From positions 1,219,188 to 1,283,187 of the forward strand of contig NC_011988.1 of assembly GCF_000016285.1 (NCBI RefSeq): a DNA stretch of 64,000 nt. Reading direction: 5' to 3'. This document shows positions 53,379 through 61,850 of this stretch, piece by piece (positions within the stretch are counted from its first letter, which is position 1; each line of letters opens with the position of its first letter). The DNA is from Allorhizobium ampelinum S4 (GTDB lineage Bacteria; Pseudomonadota; Alphaproteobacteria; Rhizobiales; Rhizobiaceae). Position numbers and translations under genes: made by a program. The notes under the pieces are model-generated. The model was not told the DNA's origin. It worked only from the letters and a program-made list of their open reading frames with translations, and did no database searches.

Positions 53379-54467
53379 TTATTTCAGCGCCGGTTTGCCG
53401 AGAACAATGGCGTCATCGGCCTCCCAGCAAACGGCAATGGCTTCGCCTACCTTGACCGGATGTGCGTGGAAGGCGGCATCGGTCAGGATGGCGGTAAAGT
53501 CTTCAATGCCCGCACCGCTCAGCATCAGCTTCACGGTGGAACCTCGATATTCGACATTGGTGACAGAGCCGGTGAATCCGAGGCCCGGGACCTGGCTCTG
53601 GCCAATCCGCACATGGTCAGTGCGCACCGCTATGTCGGCGGGTTCGCCGATGGCGGCTTTGCCGGAAGCTGCGAAATCCGCCCCGCCTGCGACTGATATC
53701 ATCGCGATCTCATCGGAAACGCTCGTGACTCGGCCTGAAATGACATTGTGATCGCCCATGAAACGAGCGACGAATGCTGAGGCCGGGCGCTCGAATACGG
53801 TGCGGGGATCGGCAGCCTGTTCGATGCGGCCATCGTTCATGATAACGATCAGGTCGGCGAGCGCCATGGCCTCTTCCTGGCTATGGGTCACATGCACGAA
53901 GGTGATGCCAAGCGAGGTCTGGAGCTTCTTCAGTTCGGCCCGCATGCGGATTTTCAAAAACGGATCGAGTGCGGACAAAGGCTCGTCCAGAAGAAGCGCT
54001 TCCGGATCGGTAATCAACGCGCGTGCCAGCGCCACACGCTGCTGCTGTCCGCCGGAAAGCTGGGCGGGGCGGCGGTCCGCATAGGCCTCCAGTTGCATCA
54101 ATTGCAGCATCTCCATCGCCTTGGCGCTGCGGGTGGCTTTGTCGATGCCCTTCATTTTCAGGCTGAAGGCGACATTTTCGGTGAGGTCGAGATGCGGAAA
54201 CAACGCGTAGGACTGGAACATCATCGCTGTGCCGCGCGCGGCGGGCGCGAGATCGGTGATGTTGGTGTTGCCCAGCAGGATATCACCTGTTGTGACGGTC
54301 TCGTGTCCGGCAATCATCCGTAACGTCGATGTCTTACCGCAACCGGAAGGGCCGAGTAGGCAGCAATAGGTGCCAGCTGGAATTTTCAGGCTGATGCTGT
54401 GGACGGCTGTCGTATGGCCGTAAACCTTGGTAACGGCGGCAATATCGATGGCGGCGGCTTGTTTCAT
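53379..54467 (-). CDS. ABC transporter ATPase (PotA type)
   Basis: This 362-residue ATPase has Walker A G-P-S-G-C-G-K-T-S near residue 38, signature L-S-G-G-Q-Q-Q-R near 137, Walker B L-L-L-D-E-P-L-S-A-L-D and a C-terminal TOBE domain. The ATG at 54467 has AAGGGA upstream; the frame is open to 54626 without family similarity. It is first in the leftward operon ATPase, binding protein, two permeases, racemase. Confidence 0.91.
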   Translation of the reverse strand: MKQAAAIDIAAVTKVYGHTTAVHSISLKIPAGTYCCLLGPSGCGKTSTLRMIAGHETVTTGDILLGNTNITDLAPAARGTAMMFQSYALFPHLDLTENVAFSLKMKGIDKATRSAKAMEMLQLMQLEAYADRRPAQLSGGQQQRVALARALITDPEALLLDEPLSALDPFLKIRMRAELKKLQTSLGITFVHVTHSQEEAMALADLIVIMNDGRIEQAADPRTVFERPASAFVARFMGDHNVISGRVTSVSDEIAMISVAGGADFAASGKAAIGEPADIAVRTDHVRIGQSQVPGLGFTGSVTNVEYRGSTVKLMLSGAGIEDFTAILTDAAFHAHPVKVGEAIAVCWEADDAIVLGKPALK

Positions 54468-54637
54468 GCTGCGATCCCTTGATGACCGCTGCTTTACATG
54501 CATCTTACGTGCCAGATGCTTGTGGCCTTTGGAAAACCTAGAAAATCCTGTCGGCTTCCACTGAATACCCATGGAATTTTTCGGGTCGTCATCACTGTTG
54601 CGCAAAAATCGTGCGATTGTTTGCATTCATTGGTCAA

Positions 54638-54649
54638 ATTGTACGCAAT
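54638..54649. promoter_or_regulatory. Candidate FCD-GntR operator
   Basis: ATTGTACGCAAT is a perfect-armed palindrome (ATTG/CAAT) in the 265-bp gap between the divergent transporter and GntR genes. A second GTAC-centred site, CAATGTACAAAG, lies at 54698-54709. FCD-family operators are commonly short GT-N-AC-centred palindromes; the link is inferred. Confidence 0.45.
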
Positions 54650-54732
54650 AGATTTCTTGCCTGTCAGCAATCAGTGACTTTCCGAGTTTGTCAGTTCAAT
54701 GTACAAAGGCAGGCATCAGCACGGGTGACGCT

Positions 54733-55443
54733 ATGAAGCTTGACGAAAAAATCAGTTTTCACGATTCAAATTTGGAAGACCGTGCGTTCACCATCCGCGA
54801 ATCCCTACGAAATGCGATTATCGACCGGCGTTTAACACCCGGAACCAAGCTTTCCGAGGCGGAAGTGGGCCTTCTGTTCGATGTCAGCCGGACCGTTGTG
54901 CGCAGTGCTCTGCAAATGCTTGCATTCGAAGGGCTGATAAAGACGGAACGAAATAGGGGTGCTTTTGTATCCAATCCGAGCCCCGAAGAAGCAGTGCAGG
55001 TGTTTGCCTGCCGCCGAATGATTGAACCTGGTATTGTGCTGGCGGCTGTCGAGCGGCTGACGGAGGACGATCTGGTCGCTTTTCGTGCCCAGTTGGAAGA
55101 TGAACAACACCATCTGCACCAGCGCGGGCCTGCGGCGAGGCGTGCCGAAATAAAGGCCTCGGGCGATTTCCATCTGATGCTGGCCAAAGTTGCCGGCAAT
55201 GCCATCCTGCAAAAATTCATGGATGAATTGGTGGCCCGATCATCGTTGGTCATCGCGCTGTATGGTGGTTCCGGTGCGTCTAGTTGCGGTCATAATGAGC
55301 ATGAACAGATACTTGAGGCTCTTGTGGAGCGGGATGCCAAGCGTGCAAGTGCGCTGATGCTGCATCACATTGATCATATCGAAGCGGATCTGGATTTGCG
55401 GGTGCGGGAAGGTCTGGCATTGAAGGATGCCTTGGGACTTTAG
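54733..55443 (+). CDS. GntR family regulator with FCD domain
   Basis: This 236-residue regulator has a winged helix at about residues 15-80 (L-S-E-A-E-V-G-L-L-F-D-V-S-R-T-V-V-R-S-A-L) and an all-helical FCD ligand domain. The metal ligands of FCD proteins appear as F-H-L-M-L-A near residue 140, G-H-N-E-H-E near 185 and L-H-H-I-D-H near 212. It is divergent from the transporter-racemase operon and should control it. The ATG at 54733 gives the family N-terminus; 54688 is the open alternative. Confidence 0.9.
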   Translation: MKLDEKISFHDSNLEDRAFTIRESLRNAIIDRRLTPGTKLSEAEVGLLFDVSRTVVRSALQMLAFEGLIKTERNRGAFVSNPSPEEAVQVFACRRMIEPGIVLAAVERLTEDDLVAFRAQLEDEQHHLHQRGPAARRAEIKASGDFHLMLAKVAGNAILQKFMDELVARSSLVIALYGGSGASSCGHNEHEQILEALVERDAKRASALMLHHIDHIEADLDLRVREGLALKDALGL

Positions 55444-55621
55444 CGCCGTTTTGGCCTTTTTATGGACGAGTTGTCAGGCTCAAGTCAGCCTTTAATGTTT
55501 CAGGTGCTAGTCAGGCAAGGATGCGAGTCGTAGATCTTGAATTTGGTATTGGAGAGAATAGTCTGTCCTGGGCAGCGATTCCACCGCCTGACAGATCAAA
55601 ATAGTGCGGCGGGTTTTTGAA

Positions 55622-56560
55622 ATGCTCTATCCAGTGAGGTTCGTCTATCGTCGGTCCTCGGTTAAATTCGGCAGTACGACCATGCGGTCATTTCAACTGT
55701 CCAGGTTGACGAGACCCTATCTCGGCGACAAATACCGGTTTGAAATGGCGGCCCTGCCGAACAAGCGAATACCTGGATTGCAAATGCTATGGGCTAGCCT
55801 TCAGCCTAAAGATGCGATTTATGTGTTTACCAAGCGTGCGGCGCTTTCCATTGGCGCATCGGCGCTGGAAATTCTTCATGGCCGAAGCCGGGGCATATGT
55901 TTCGACTATGTCGATACGCCGCTGGATAAGATGGTTTTCAATCATGTCGATATGCATCTCGCCAGTTCACATATGGCGCGTGATGCAATGAGTGCCAGGC
56001 TGACAAACACGCCTGGTGCAAAAGGGCAGGTTGGACTGCTGCTGCATGGTGCCGATGAACGCATCTATGCCATGGGCAACCAGCGCCGTACCGATTATCG
56101 CGCCGGTTATTTCGGCTTTCTGAAGAATACCGTCAGGACGCCTCAAATTGAAAAATCAGTCGATTTTCATGACGCGGCTTTCAGCGATTCCATGCGCCAG
56201 ATCATCGCACGTATGGGTGACTATAGTTTGCATTACTGCATTCGCGCGCCCCAGACGGAGACGTTGGCGAGGTGTTATAAACCCTTTACCAAGGGCGTGA
56301 TCGCGGCGGCCTGTGGGGCAAATGTGCTGGTGAATGCGGCTCAGGACGATGCCCTTGCATTTCTGGGTGAGGATTATCCCTATCTCGTCCAAGGAGAAGG
56401 GGAGGACGAGATTATCGATGTTTTACAACGAGCGCGAAGCACCCATGGTAAAAATGACTGGCTGCGCGCCCGCCGCGCCATGGATCATTTTCTGGATCAA
56501 GTCAGCCCAAAAGCAATGGCTATGCAGATGGATGAAATATTTACGACTTTGCTGAGATAA
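55622..56560 (+). CDS. Unrecognised protein, possibly glycosyltransferase-related
   Basis: This 312-residue soluble protein was not firmly recognised. It has the alternating alpha/beta feel of a GT-B fold: an N-terminal half with Y-V-F-T-K-R-A-A-L, and a C-terminal half with H-Y-C-I-R-A-P followed by K-P-F-T-K-G-V-I-A-A-A-C-G-A-N-V-L-V, which resembles the donor-binding region of group-1 glycosyltransferases. No signal peptide or membrane segment is seen. The start could be the GTG at 55604 or the ATG at 55622. It stands alone between the GntR and PilZ genes. Confidence 0.6.
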   Translation: MLYPVRFVYRRSSVKFGSTTMRSFQLSRLTRPYLGDKYRFEMAALPNKRIPGLQMLWASLQPKDAIYVFTKRAALSIGASALEILHGRSRGICFDYVDTPLDKMVFNHVDMHLASSHMARDAMSARLTNTPGAKGQVGLLLHGADERIYAMGNQRRTDYRAGYFGFLKNTVRTPQIEKSVDFHDAAFSDSMRQIIARMGDYSLHYCIRAPQTETLARCYKPFTKGVIAAACGANVLVNAAQDDALAFLGEDYPYLVQGEGEDEIIDVLQRARSTHGKNDWLRARRAMDHFLDQVSPKAMAMQMDEIFTTLLR

Positions 56561-56654
56561 TAAAGTCTTGCTAGACCGGTCAGATGTGATCGGAATTATA
56601 TGAAACTGTAATAACTGCTGGATGGTCTAGGTCTGGGATCGGCGGGGGTTGGAA

Positions 56655-56897
56655 ATGGAGAATAAGCGTAGAGATCATCGAGTCCGAACCTTACAAGCGG
56701 CGCGCATAATCTTGAAAAACGGGTTTTCGACCTTTAGCTGCACCGTCAAGAATATTTCGTCCGGTGGCGCGAAGCTGGCTGGAGATAATTTTGTCAATGT
56801 TCCCGATGAATTCGATTTACTGATGGATGGCGGGCGCAAGGTCCATTGTGTCGTCCGGTGGCGGAAGATAACGGAAATCGGCGTGGAATTCGCCTGA
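56655..56897 (+). CDS. Single-domain PilZ protein, 80 residues
   Basis: This small cyclic-di-GMP receptor has the PilZ motifs R-R-D-H-R (residues 5-9, an RxxxR type) and N-I-S-S-G-G (near 36-41, the D/N-x-S-x-x-G type), then the beta-barrel strands ending in V-V-R-W-R and I-G-V-E-F. The ATG at 56655 follows a G-rich ribosome site; a TTG two codons upstream is possible. The same window encodes a GGDEF-EAL enzyme, but no operon joins them. Confidence 0.88.
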   Translation: MENKRRDHRVRTLQAARIILKNGFSTFSCTVKNISSGGAKLAGDNFVNVPDEFDLLMDGGRKVHCVVRWRKITEIGVEFA

Positions 56898-56944
56898 CCG
56901 GTATTTAGAAGCGTCCCAAAGGTGGAAAAGTTCAGCACTAGGCC

Positions 56945-57493
56945 ATGATGGAGTTCAACAGCAGTGCTGTCGATATTGCCCGCGACCTGATTGGCGCCGA
57001 GCTTTTCGTGGGGGGTGTCGGCGGCATGATCGTCGAAACCGAGGCCTATGAACGTGACGATCCGGCATCCCATAGCTTTCGAGGGCTCACACCGCGCAAT
57101 AATGCGATGTTTGGTCCAGCCGGACATATCTATGTCTACCGTTCCTACGGCATCCACTGGTGCTTGAACATCGTTTGCCGACCCGGCAGTGCGGTTTTGA
57201 TCCGGGCGCTCGCGCCAAGCCACGGCTTGGATGTCATGCAAGCGCGGCGTGGCAACGTGGCGCCGCGTTTTCTATGTGCAGGTCCGGGCCGTTTGGCCCA
57301 GGCATTGGGCATAACCGTTCAACACAATGGCTTGCCTCTCGCCCTGCCACCATTTCAGCTTGAGCCTGCCAAAATCCGTCCAAGCGTGGCGATCGGTCCT
57401 CGCATTGGCATTACCAAAGCTGTCGATCACCCCTGGCGCTTTGGTTTGGCGGGGTCTAAATTTCTAAGTAAGCCTTTCCCGGCTGCCCTCTAG
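56945..57493 (+). CDS. 3-methyladenine DNA glycosylase (AAG/MPG family)
   Basis: This 182-residue DNA repair enzyme flips out and excises alkylated purines. The active-site stretch V-E-T-E-A-Y supplies catalytic Glu33 and Tyr35, and the conserved His is in A-S-H-S-F-R-G at about 43. R-N-x-x-M-F-G and Y-V-Y-R-S-Y-G-I-H-W-C follow as expected. It is near the usual bacterial length. Two ATG codons in tandem (56945, 56948) could start it; no strong ribosome site separates them. Confidence 0.93.
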   Translation: MMEFNSSAVDIARDLIGAELFVGGVGGMIVETEAYERDDPASHSFRGLTPRNNAMFGPAGHIYVYRSYGIHWCLNIVCRPGSAVLIRALAPSHGLDVMQARRGNVAPRFLCAGPGRLAQALGITVQHNGLPLALPPFQLEPAKIRPSVAIGPRIGITKAVDHPWRFGLAGSKFLSKPFPAAL

Positions 57494-57557
57494 CGCCATA
57501 TCCGCCAGACGGATTATGGTTTCGCGTTGATGAGCATGCAAACGACTGGATAAGCTG

Positions 57558-58214
57558 ATGGTGCTGGTACTGGATGCCGTAAAAAAAACATACCGCACAT
57601 CGGAAGGTCCTTTGGAGGTTCTCAAAGGTGTCAGCTTGACCCTGGCCGCAGGGCGAACCATGGCATTGACCGGGGAATCTGGCAGCGGAAAAAGTACATT
57701 GCTTCATCTGGCGGGCGGGCTGGACAGCGCCGATGCCGGGAAGCTTTGCGTGGATGGGGAAGATATCGATGCGCTCGATGATAAAGGTCGCGCCCGGTTG
57801 CGGCGTGGCACAGTCGGGTTGATTTTTCAGCAGTTCAACCTGATCCCCTCGCTGGATGTGCGGGCCAATCTGGCCTTTCATGCCCGGCTGGGTGAGCGTT
57901 ACGATGGGCAATGGCAGACGGAATTGACGGAACGCCTTGGGCTTGCGGCGCTTCTGTCGCGCTATCCCGAGCAGCTCTCCGGCGGCCAGCAACAGCGCGT
58001 CGCCATCGGTCGGACACTTGCTGTCCGGCCAAAACTGGTTCTGGCCGATGAGCCGACGGGAAATCTCGACGAAGAGACGGGCAATGCGGTCATGGCTTTG
58101 ATGTTATCTCTGGTGCGGGAGACGGGTGCGGCCCTGTTGATGGTGACACATTCACCCCGATTGGCTGCCATGCTGGATGAAAACTTGCATTTGCGTGCCG
58201 GGCGGGTGGCCTGA
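57558..58214 (+). CDS. LolD/MacB-type ABC ATPase, AttE-like
   Basis: This 218-residue ATPase has Walker A G-E-S-G-S-G-K-S-T near residue 38, signature L-S-G-G-Q-Q-Q-R near 139 and Walker B L-V-L-A-D-E-P-T-G-N-L-D. It belongs to the group that powers FtsX-like permeases for extraction of lipids or peptides rather than import. Its stop overlaps the start of the permease gene by one base (TGATG). With the next two genes it resembles the attEFGH set of Agrobacterium. Confidence 0.9.
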   Translation: MVLVLDAVKKTYRTSEGPLEVLKGVSLTLAAGRTMALTGESGSGKSTLLHLAGGLDSADAGKLCVDGEDIDALDDKGRARLRRGTVGLIFQQFNLIPSLDVRANLAFHARLGERYDGQWQTELTERLGLAALLSRYPEQLSGGQQQRVAIGRTLAVRPKLVLADEPTGNLDEETGNAVMALMLSLVRETGAALLMVTHSPRLAAMLDENLHLRAGRVA

Positions 58215-60622
58215 TGCTGCGCACCGCTTTTCTGGCTTTGCTGTCGCATTGGCGGCGCAAGCCGCTTCAATTGGCCATGCTGCTTCTCGGTTTGTCGCTG
58301 GCAACAGCACTTTGGTCGGGGGTGCAGGCGATCAATGCCGAGGCGCGGGCTTCTTATGCGCGGGCCGCTGCCATGCTGGGGCAAAATCGCCTGTCTGATA
58401 TCCAAAGGAAAGATGGCAGGCCCATCCCCATCTCGACCTATGTCGCGCTGCGGCGGGCGGGGCTGCTGGTTTCCCCGGTTCTTGAAGGGGAGATGCGACT
58501 TGGCACGTTTCGCCTGCGGTTGATCGGCATAGATCCCCTAACGATCCCGTCGGTCGCCCAGCCAGTCGATCTGCGCGGTGATGGCAATATCAATCGTTTC
58601 CTGCTGCCCCCAGGGCAGATTGCGGTTTCGCAAGCGACCGCGGATGCCCTTCAGGGGCAATCGCTGCCGCCACTTGATATCGTCAAGGATCTGCCTTTTG
58701 CAACTGGGTTTACCGATATCGGCAGGGCGCAAGCCTTGCTGGCACAACGCGATGGCTTGACCCGGCTGATCGTCTCGCCGGAACAGCCGATTTCGCAACA
58801 GCAACTGGCGGCATTGGCGCCTGAGCTGCGCTTGAAATCCCCTGATGGCGAAGGGGATCTTGCACGATTAACGGACAGTTTTCATCTCAACCTGACGGCC
58901 TTCGGACTGCTGTCTTTCGTGGTCGGACTGTTCATCGTCTATGCGGCGGTGCGGCTGGCTTTCGAACAGAGGCGGCCCACCTTTCGCACGCTTCGATCTC
59001 TTGGTCTCTCGGCCAGCGCCTTGATGCTCCTGCTTTTCATGGAACTGCTGGTCTTTGCATTGGCTGCGGGCGTCGCGGGCGTGGCGCTTGGCTATGTCGT
59101 AGCCTCTGTCTTGCTGCCGGATGTGGCACTGACACTCAGGGGCCTTTATGGCGCCGATGTTCCTGGTACGCTGGCTTTTCGGCCCCAATGGTGGGTGACA
59201 GGCATCGGTATTGCGGTTGTTGGCACGCTGGCGTCCGCCGGGCAAAGTCTCTGGCAGGTCTGGCGCATGCCTCTGCTGGCCCCGGCCCAGCCGCGCGCCT
59301 GGGCTATGGCTTCGGAACGAGCCTGGTTTCTCCAGGCACTGGCTTCCGCCGTACTATTTGCGGTAACGCTGATCTTGATGAAATTTGGTCATGGTCTGGT
59401 GGCTGGTTTTGCCACTTTGGGAGCGCTCTTGCTGGCCTCGGCCCTGGCCTTGCCGGTCATTCTGGTGCCCGTGCTGCGGTTGATGCAGTCCTTGGCAAAG
59501 CGACCGGTGTGGCAATGGTTCTGGGCCGATACCCGCCAGCAATTGCCCAGCCTTTCCCTGGCCTTGATGGCGCTTCTTCTGGCGTTATCGGCCAATGTCG
59601 GGGTTGGAACCATGGTGTCCAGCTTTCGTCTGACTTTTGTCGGCTGGCTCGATCAAAGACTGGCCGCTGAGCTTTACGTGACGGCGCGCAACGATAACGA
59701 GGCCGAGCGTTTGCAGGCCTGGCTTGCCCCTCGGGTGAAGGCTGTGCTGCCAATCTGGAATGCGCAGGGAGAAGTCGGCGGCAAAACCGTGGTTATTCAT
59801 GGCGTGGTCGATGATGCGACCTACCGCGATCACTGGCCGATGCTTGCCGCCACGCCGGATGTCTGGGACAGGTTGGCCCGAGGTGAAGGGGCGTTGATCA
59901 ATGAACAGATGATGCGCCGCGAGGGCTTGGCGGTGGGTGAGGAGATCACGCTGCCCGGTGGCTGGAAGCCCCGTATTCTCGGTGTCTATTCCGATTACGG
60001 TAATCCCAATGAGGATGTGATCGTCACTCAATCGGAATTGGTCAGCCGTTTTTCCGATCTCTCGCGCTTGCGGTTCGGGCTGCGGATACGGCCAGAACAG
60101 ACCGGCGCGCTGCGTGAGACTTTAATGACTGAATTCGGCTTGCCGCCCGACAACGTCGTGGATCAAGCGGTGATCAAGGCGCGATCACTGGCGATTTTCG
60201 AAAAGACCTTCGCCGTTACAGCCGCTCTCAATGTGTTGACGCTGGGGGTCGCGGGGCTTGCGATGTTTGCCAGCCTCATGACGCTGTCAGGCATGAGGCT
60301 GCCCCAGATCGCTCCGGTCTGGGCAATGGGTCTGACCCGTCGCGCGATAACCGGGTTGGAGCTTGCCCGTACTCTTATCCTTGCAGGCTTTACACTCGTT
60401 GCCGCGCTGCCGGTGGGACTTGGACTGGCCTGGGTTTTGTTGGCGATAGTCAATGTCGAGGCCTTTGGTTGGCGCTTACCAATGCATGTGTTTCCAGTCC
60501 AGTGGCTATGGTTGGGAGGGTTTGCACTGTTGGCCTCGCTGCTCTCGGCACTGATCCCACTTGCCGGTATTGCCCGATTGAAGCCATCGGATTTATTGAA
60601 AGTCTTTGCCAATGAACGCTAA
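58214..60622 (+). CDS. FtsX-like ABC permease, two FtsX domains
   Basis: This 802-residue inner-membrane protein starts with a membrane helix (about 15-35) and a large periplasmic part, then a first FtsX block of membrane helices (about 225-345). A second unit follows with more helices near 380-440, another periplasmic part and a terminal FtsX block (about 670-790). This is the layout of fused LolC/E-like or AttF/G-like permeases. It works with the ATPase upstream and overlaps the AttH-like gene by 11 bases. Confidence 0.88.
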   Translation: MLRTAFLALLSHWRRKPLQLAMLLLGLSLATALWSGVQAINAEARASYARAAAMLGQNRLSDIQRKDGRPIPISTYVALRRAGLLVSPVLEGEMRLGTFRLRLIGIDPLTIPSVAQPVDLRGDGNINRFLLPPGQIAVSQATADALQGQSLPPLDIVKDLPFATGFTDIGRAQALLAQRDGLTRLIVSPEQPISQQQLAALAPELRLKSPDGEGDLARLTDSFHLNLTAFGLLSFVVGLFIVYAAVRLAFEQRRPTFRTLRSLGLSASALMLLLFMELLVFALAAGVAGVALGYVVASVLLPDVALTLRGLYGADVPGTLAFRPQWWVTGIGIAVVGTLASAGQSLWQVWRMPLLAPAQPRAWAMASERAWFLQALASAVLFAVTLILMKFGHGLVAGFATLGALLLASALALPVILVPVLRLMQSLAKRPVWQWFWADTRQQLPSLSLALMALLLALSANVGVGTMVSSFRLTFVGWLDQRLAAELYVTARNDNEAERLQAWLAPRVKAVLPIWNAQGEVGGKTVVIHGVVDDATYRDHWPMLAATPDVWDRLARGEGALINEQMMRREGLAVGEEITLPGGWKPRILGVYSDYGNPNEDVIVTQSELVSRFSDLSRLRFGLRIRPEQTGALRETLMTEFGLPPDNVVDQAVIKARSLAIFEKTFAVTAALNVLTLGVAGLAMFASLMTLSGMRLPQIAPVWAMGLTRRAITGLELARTLILAGFTLVAALPVGLGLAWVLLAIVNVEAFGWRLPMHVFPVQWLWLGGFALLASLLSALIPLAGIARLKPSDLLKVFANER

Positions 60623-61691
60623 CATTCGTCGGTTCATGATTTTCGTTCTGGCGCTGCTGCTTGGCGGTAATCCGGTTTTCGCCCAGGGCTTTGCCGGTCT
60701 TGGTGCCAAAGCTGGCGATGGTTTCGCCTTGCCGCAGCCAGGCCAACCGCTTGCGTTTCCAATGGATCATGGCCCGCACCCCAATTACCGGATCGAATGG
60801 TGGTATGTGACGGCCAATCTGACCGGGCCGGACGGGCGCGATTACGGGGTGCAATGGACGCTGTTTCGTTCAGCATTGAAACCGGGCGAGGCGGAGGGCT
60901 GGAACAGTCCACAAATCTGGATGGGCCATGCGGCCTTGACAACGAAGGACCACCATTACGCTACGGAAAAGTTTGCGCGTGGAGGAATAGGTCAGGCGGG
61001 CGTGGCGCTTGAGCCGTTTTCCGCCTGGATCGATGATTGGTCGCTCACGACAAGACCACAGACCGGAAAAACTGGCGATGTCGTGTCCTCCTTGACCATG
61101 AAGGCCAAGGGCGCCGATTTTTCCTACGATCTCGCCCTGCAGGCCACCGGCCCCCTGGTGGCGCAGGGAGATCATGGCTACTCGGTTAAATCAGCGGAAG
61201 GGCAGGCGAGCTATTATTATTCCCAGCCCTTCTATGCGGTGAACGGTATCTTGAACCTGCCTGACGGCCCTGTCCCTGTGACGGGCAAGGCTTGGCTGGA
61301 TCGGGAATGGTCTTCGCAGCCTCTTTCCGCCGACCAGAAAGGCTGGGATTGGTTCTCCCTCCACTTCGATGACGGCGCAAAACTGATGGGTTATCATCTG
61401 CGTGGCAAGGGTGACGATTATACCGTCTCCACCTGGATCACGCCACAGGGTGTGCCGGAGCCAATGCGCCCCGGTGCGCTCAAGCTGACGGTGGTAAAAC
61501 AAACGCAGGTCGCGGGTCGCACCATGCCAGTGGAGTGGCAACTGGAACTGCCCGAAAAAGCCATGTCGATCCGCACCACGCCCGTAAACGCGCAAAGCTG
61601 GATGCCCCTGGCGTTTCCTTATTGGGAAGGCCCGATCCGCTTTTCAGGCAGTCATGCTGGTACAGGCTACCTTGAAATGACCGGATATTGA
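60612..61691 (+). CDS. AttH/CrtC-like lipocalin-fold exported protein
   Basis: This 359-residue protein has a signal peptide ending near N-P-V-F-A-Q-G and the paired beta-barrel (double lipocalin) pattern of the AttH/hydroxyneurosporene-synthase family: P-N-Y-R-I-E-W-W-Y-V-T-A-N-L near the start, W-M-G-H-A-A-L-T, and W-L-D-R-E-W-S-S-Q near residue 230. In Agrobacterium, AttH is encoded with an ABC exporter and was linked to attachment to plant cells. The ATG at 60612 lies inside the permease gene, so translation is coupled. It probably binds a hydrophobic molecule handled by the ABC pair. Confidence 0.88.
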   Translation: MNANIRRFMIFVLALLLGGNPVFAQGFAGLGAKAGDGFALPQPGQPLAFPMDHGPHPNYRIEWWYVTANLTGPDGRDYGVQWTLFRSALKPGEAEGWNSPQIWMGHAALTTKDHHYATEKFARGGIGQAGVALEPFSAWIDDWSLTTRPQTGKTGDVVSSLTMKAKGADFSYDLALQATGPLVAQGDHGYSVKSAEGQASYYYSQPFYAVNGILNLPDGPVPVTGKAWLDREWSSQPLSADQKGWDWFSLHFDDGAKLMGYHLRGKGDDYTVSTWITPQGVPEPMRPGALKLTVVKQTQVAGRTMPVEWQLELPEKAMSIRTTPVNAQSWMPLAFPYWEGPIRFSGSHAGTGYLEMTGY

Positions 61692-61767
61692 ACCTGAATC
61701 CCGACGGTCTTCTGTTCGTATGGCATGCACTTTGCTTTATAGCATTTACAGTAGGTCGTACGGCCGC

Positions 61768-61784
61768 CTCATGATAATCATGAG
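61768..61784. promoter_or_regulatory. 17-bp palindrome upstream of eutBC
   Basis: CTCATGATAATCATGAG has perfect 8-bp arms around one central base and is flanked by GC pairs that extend the symmetry (CCGC...GCGG). It lies 66 bp before the eutB start and reads as the operator of an unseen regulator. Confidence 0.6.
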
Positions 61785-61850
61785 GGCGGATTGGCAAGGG
61801 CAGGCGTATCGGGCAGCATTTGCGCGCTCTGTCCGGCAAGGAGAACGGTG

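Noticed and set aside
61692..61850. Possible cobalamin riboswitch before eutBC
   Set aside because: The enzyme needs adenosylcobalamin, but the gap is short and I could not find the conserved B12-box pattern; the palindrome at 61768 is better explained as a protein site.
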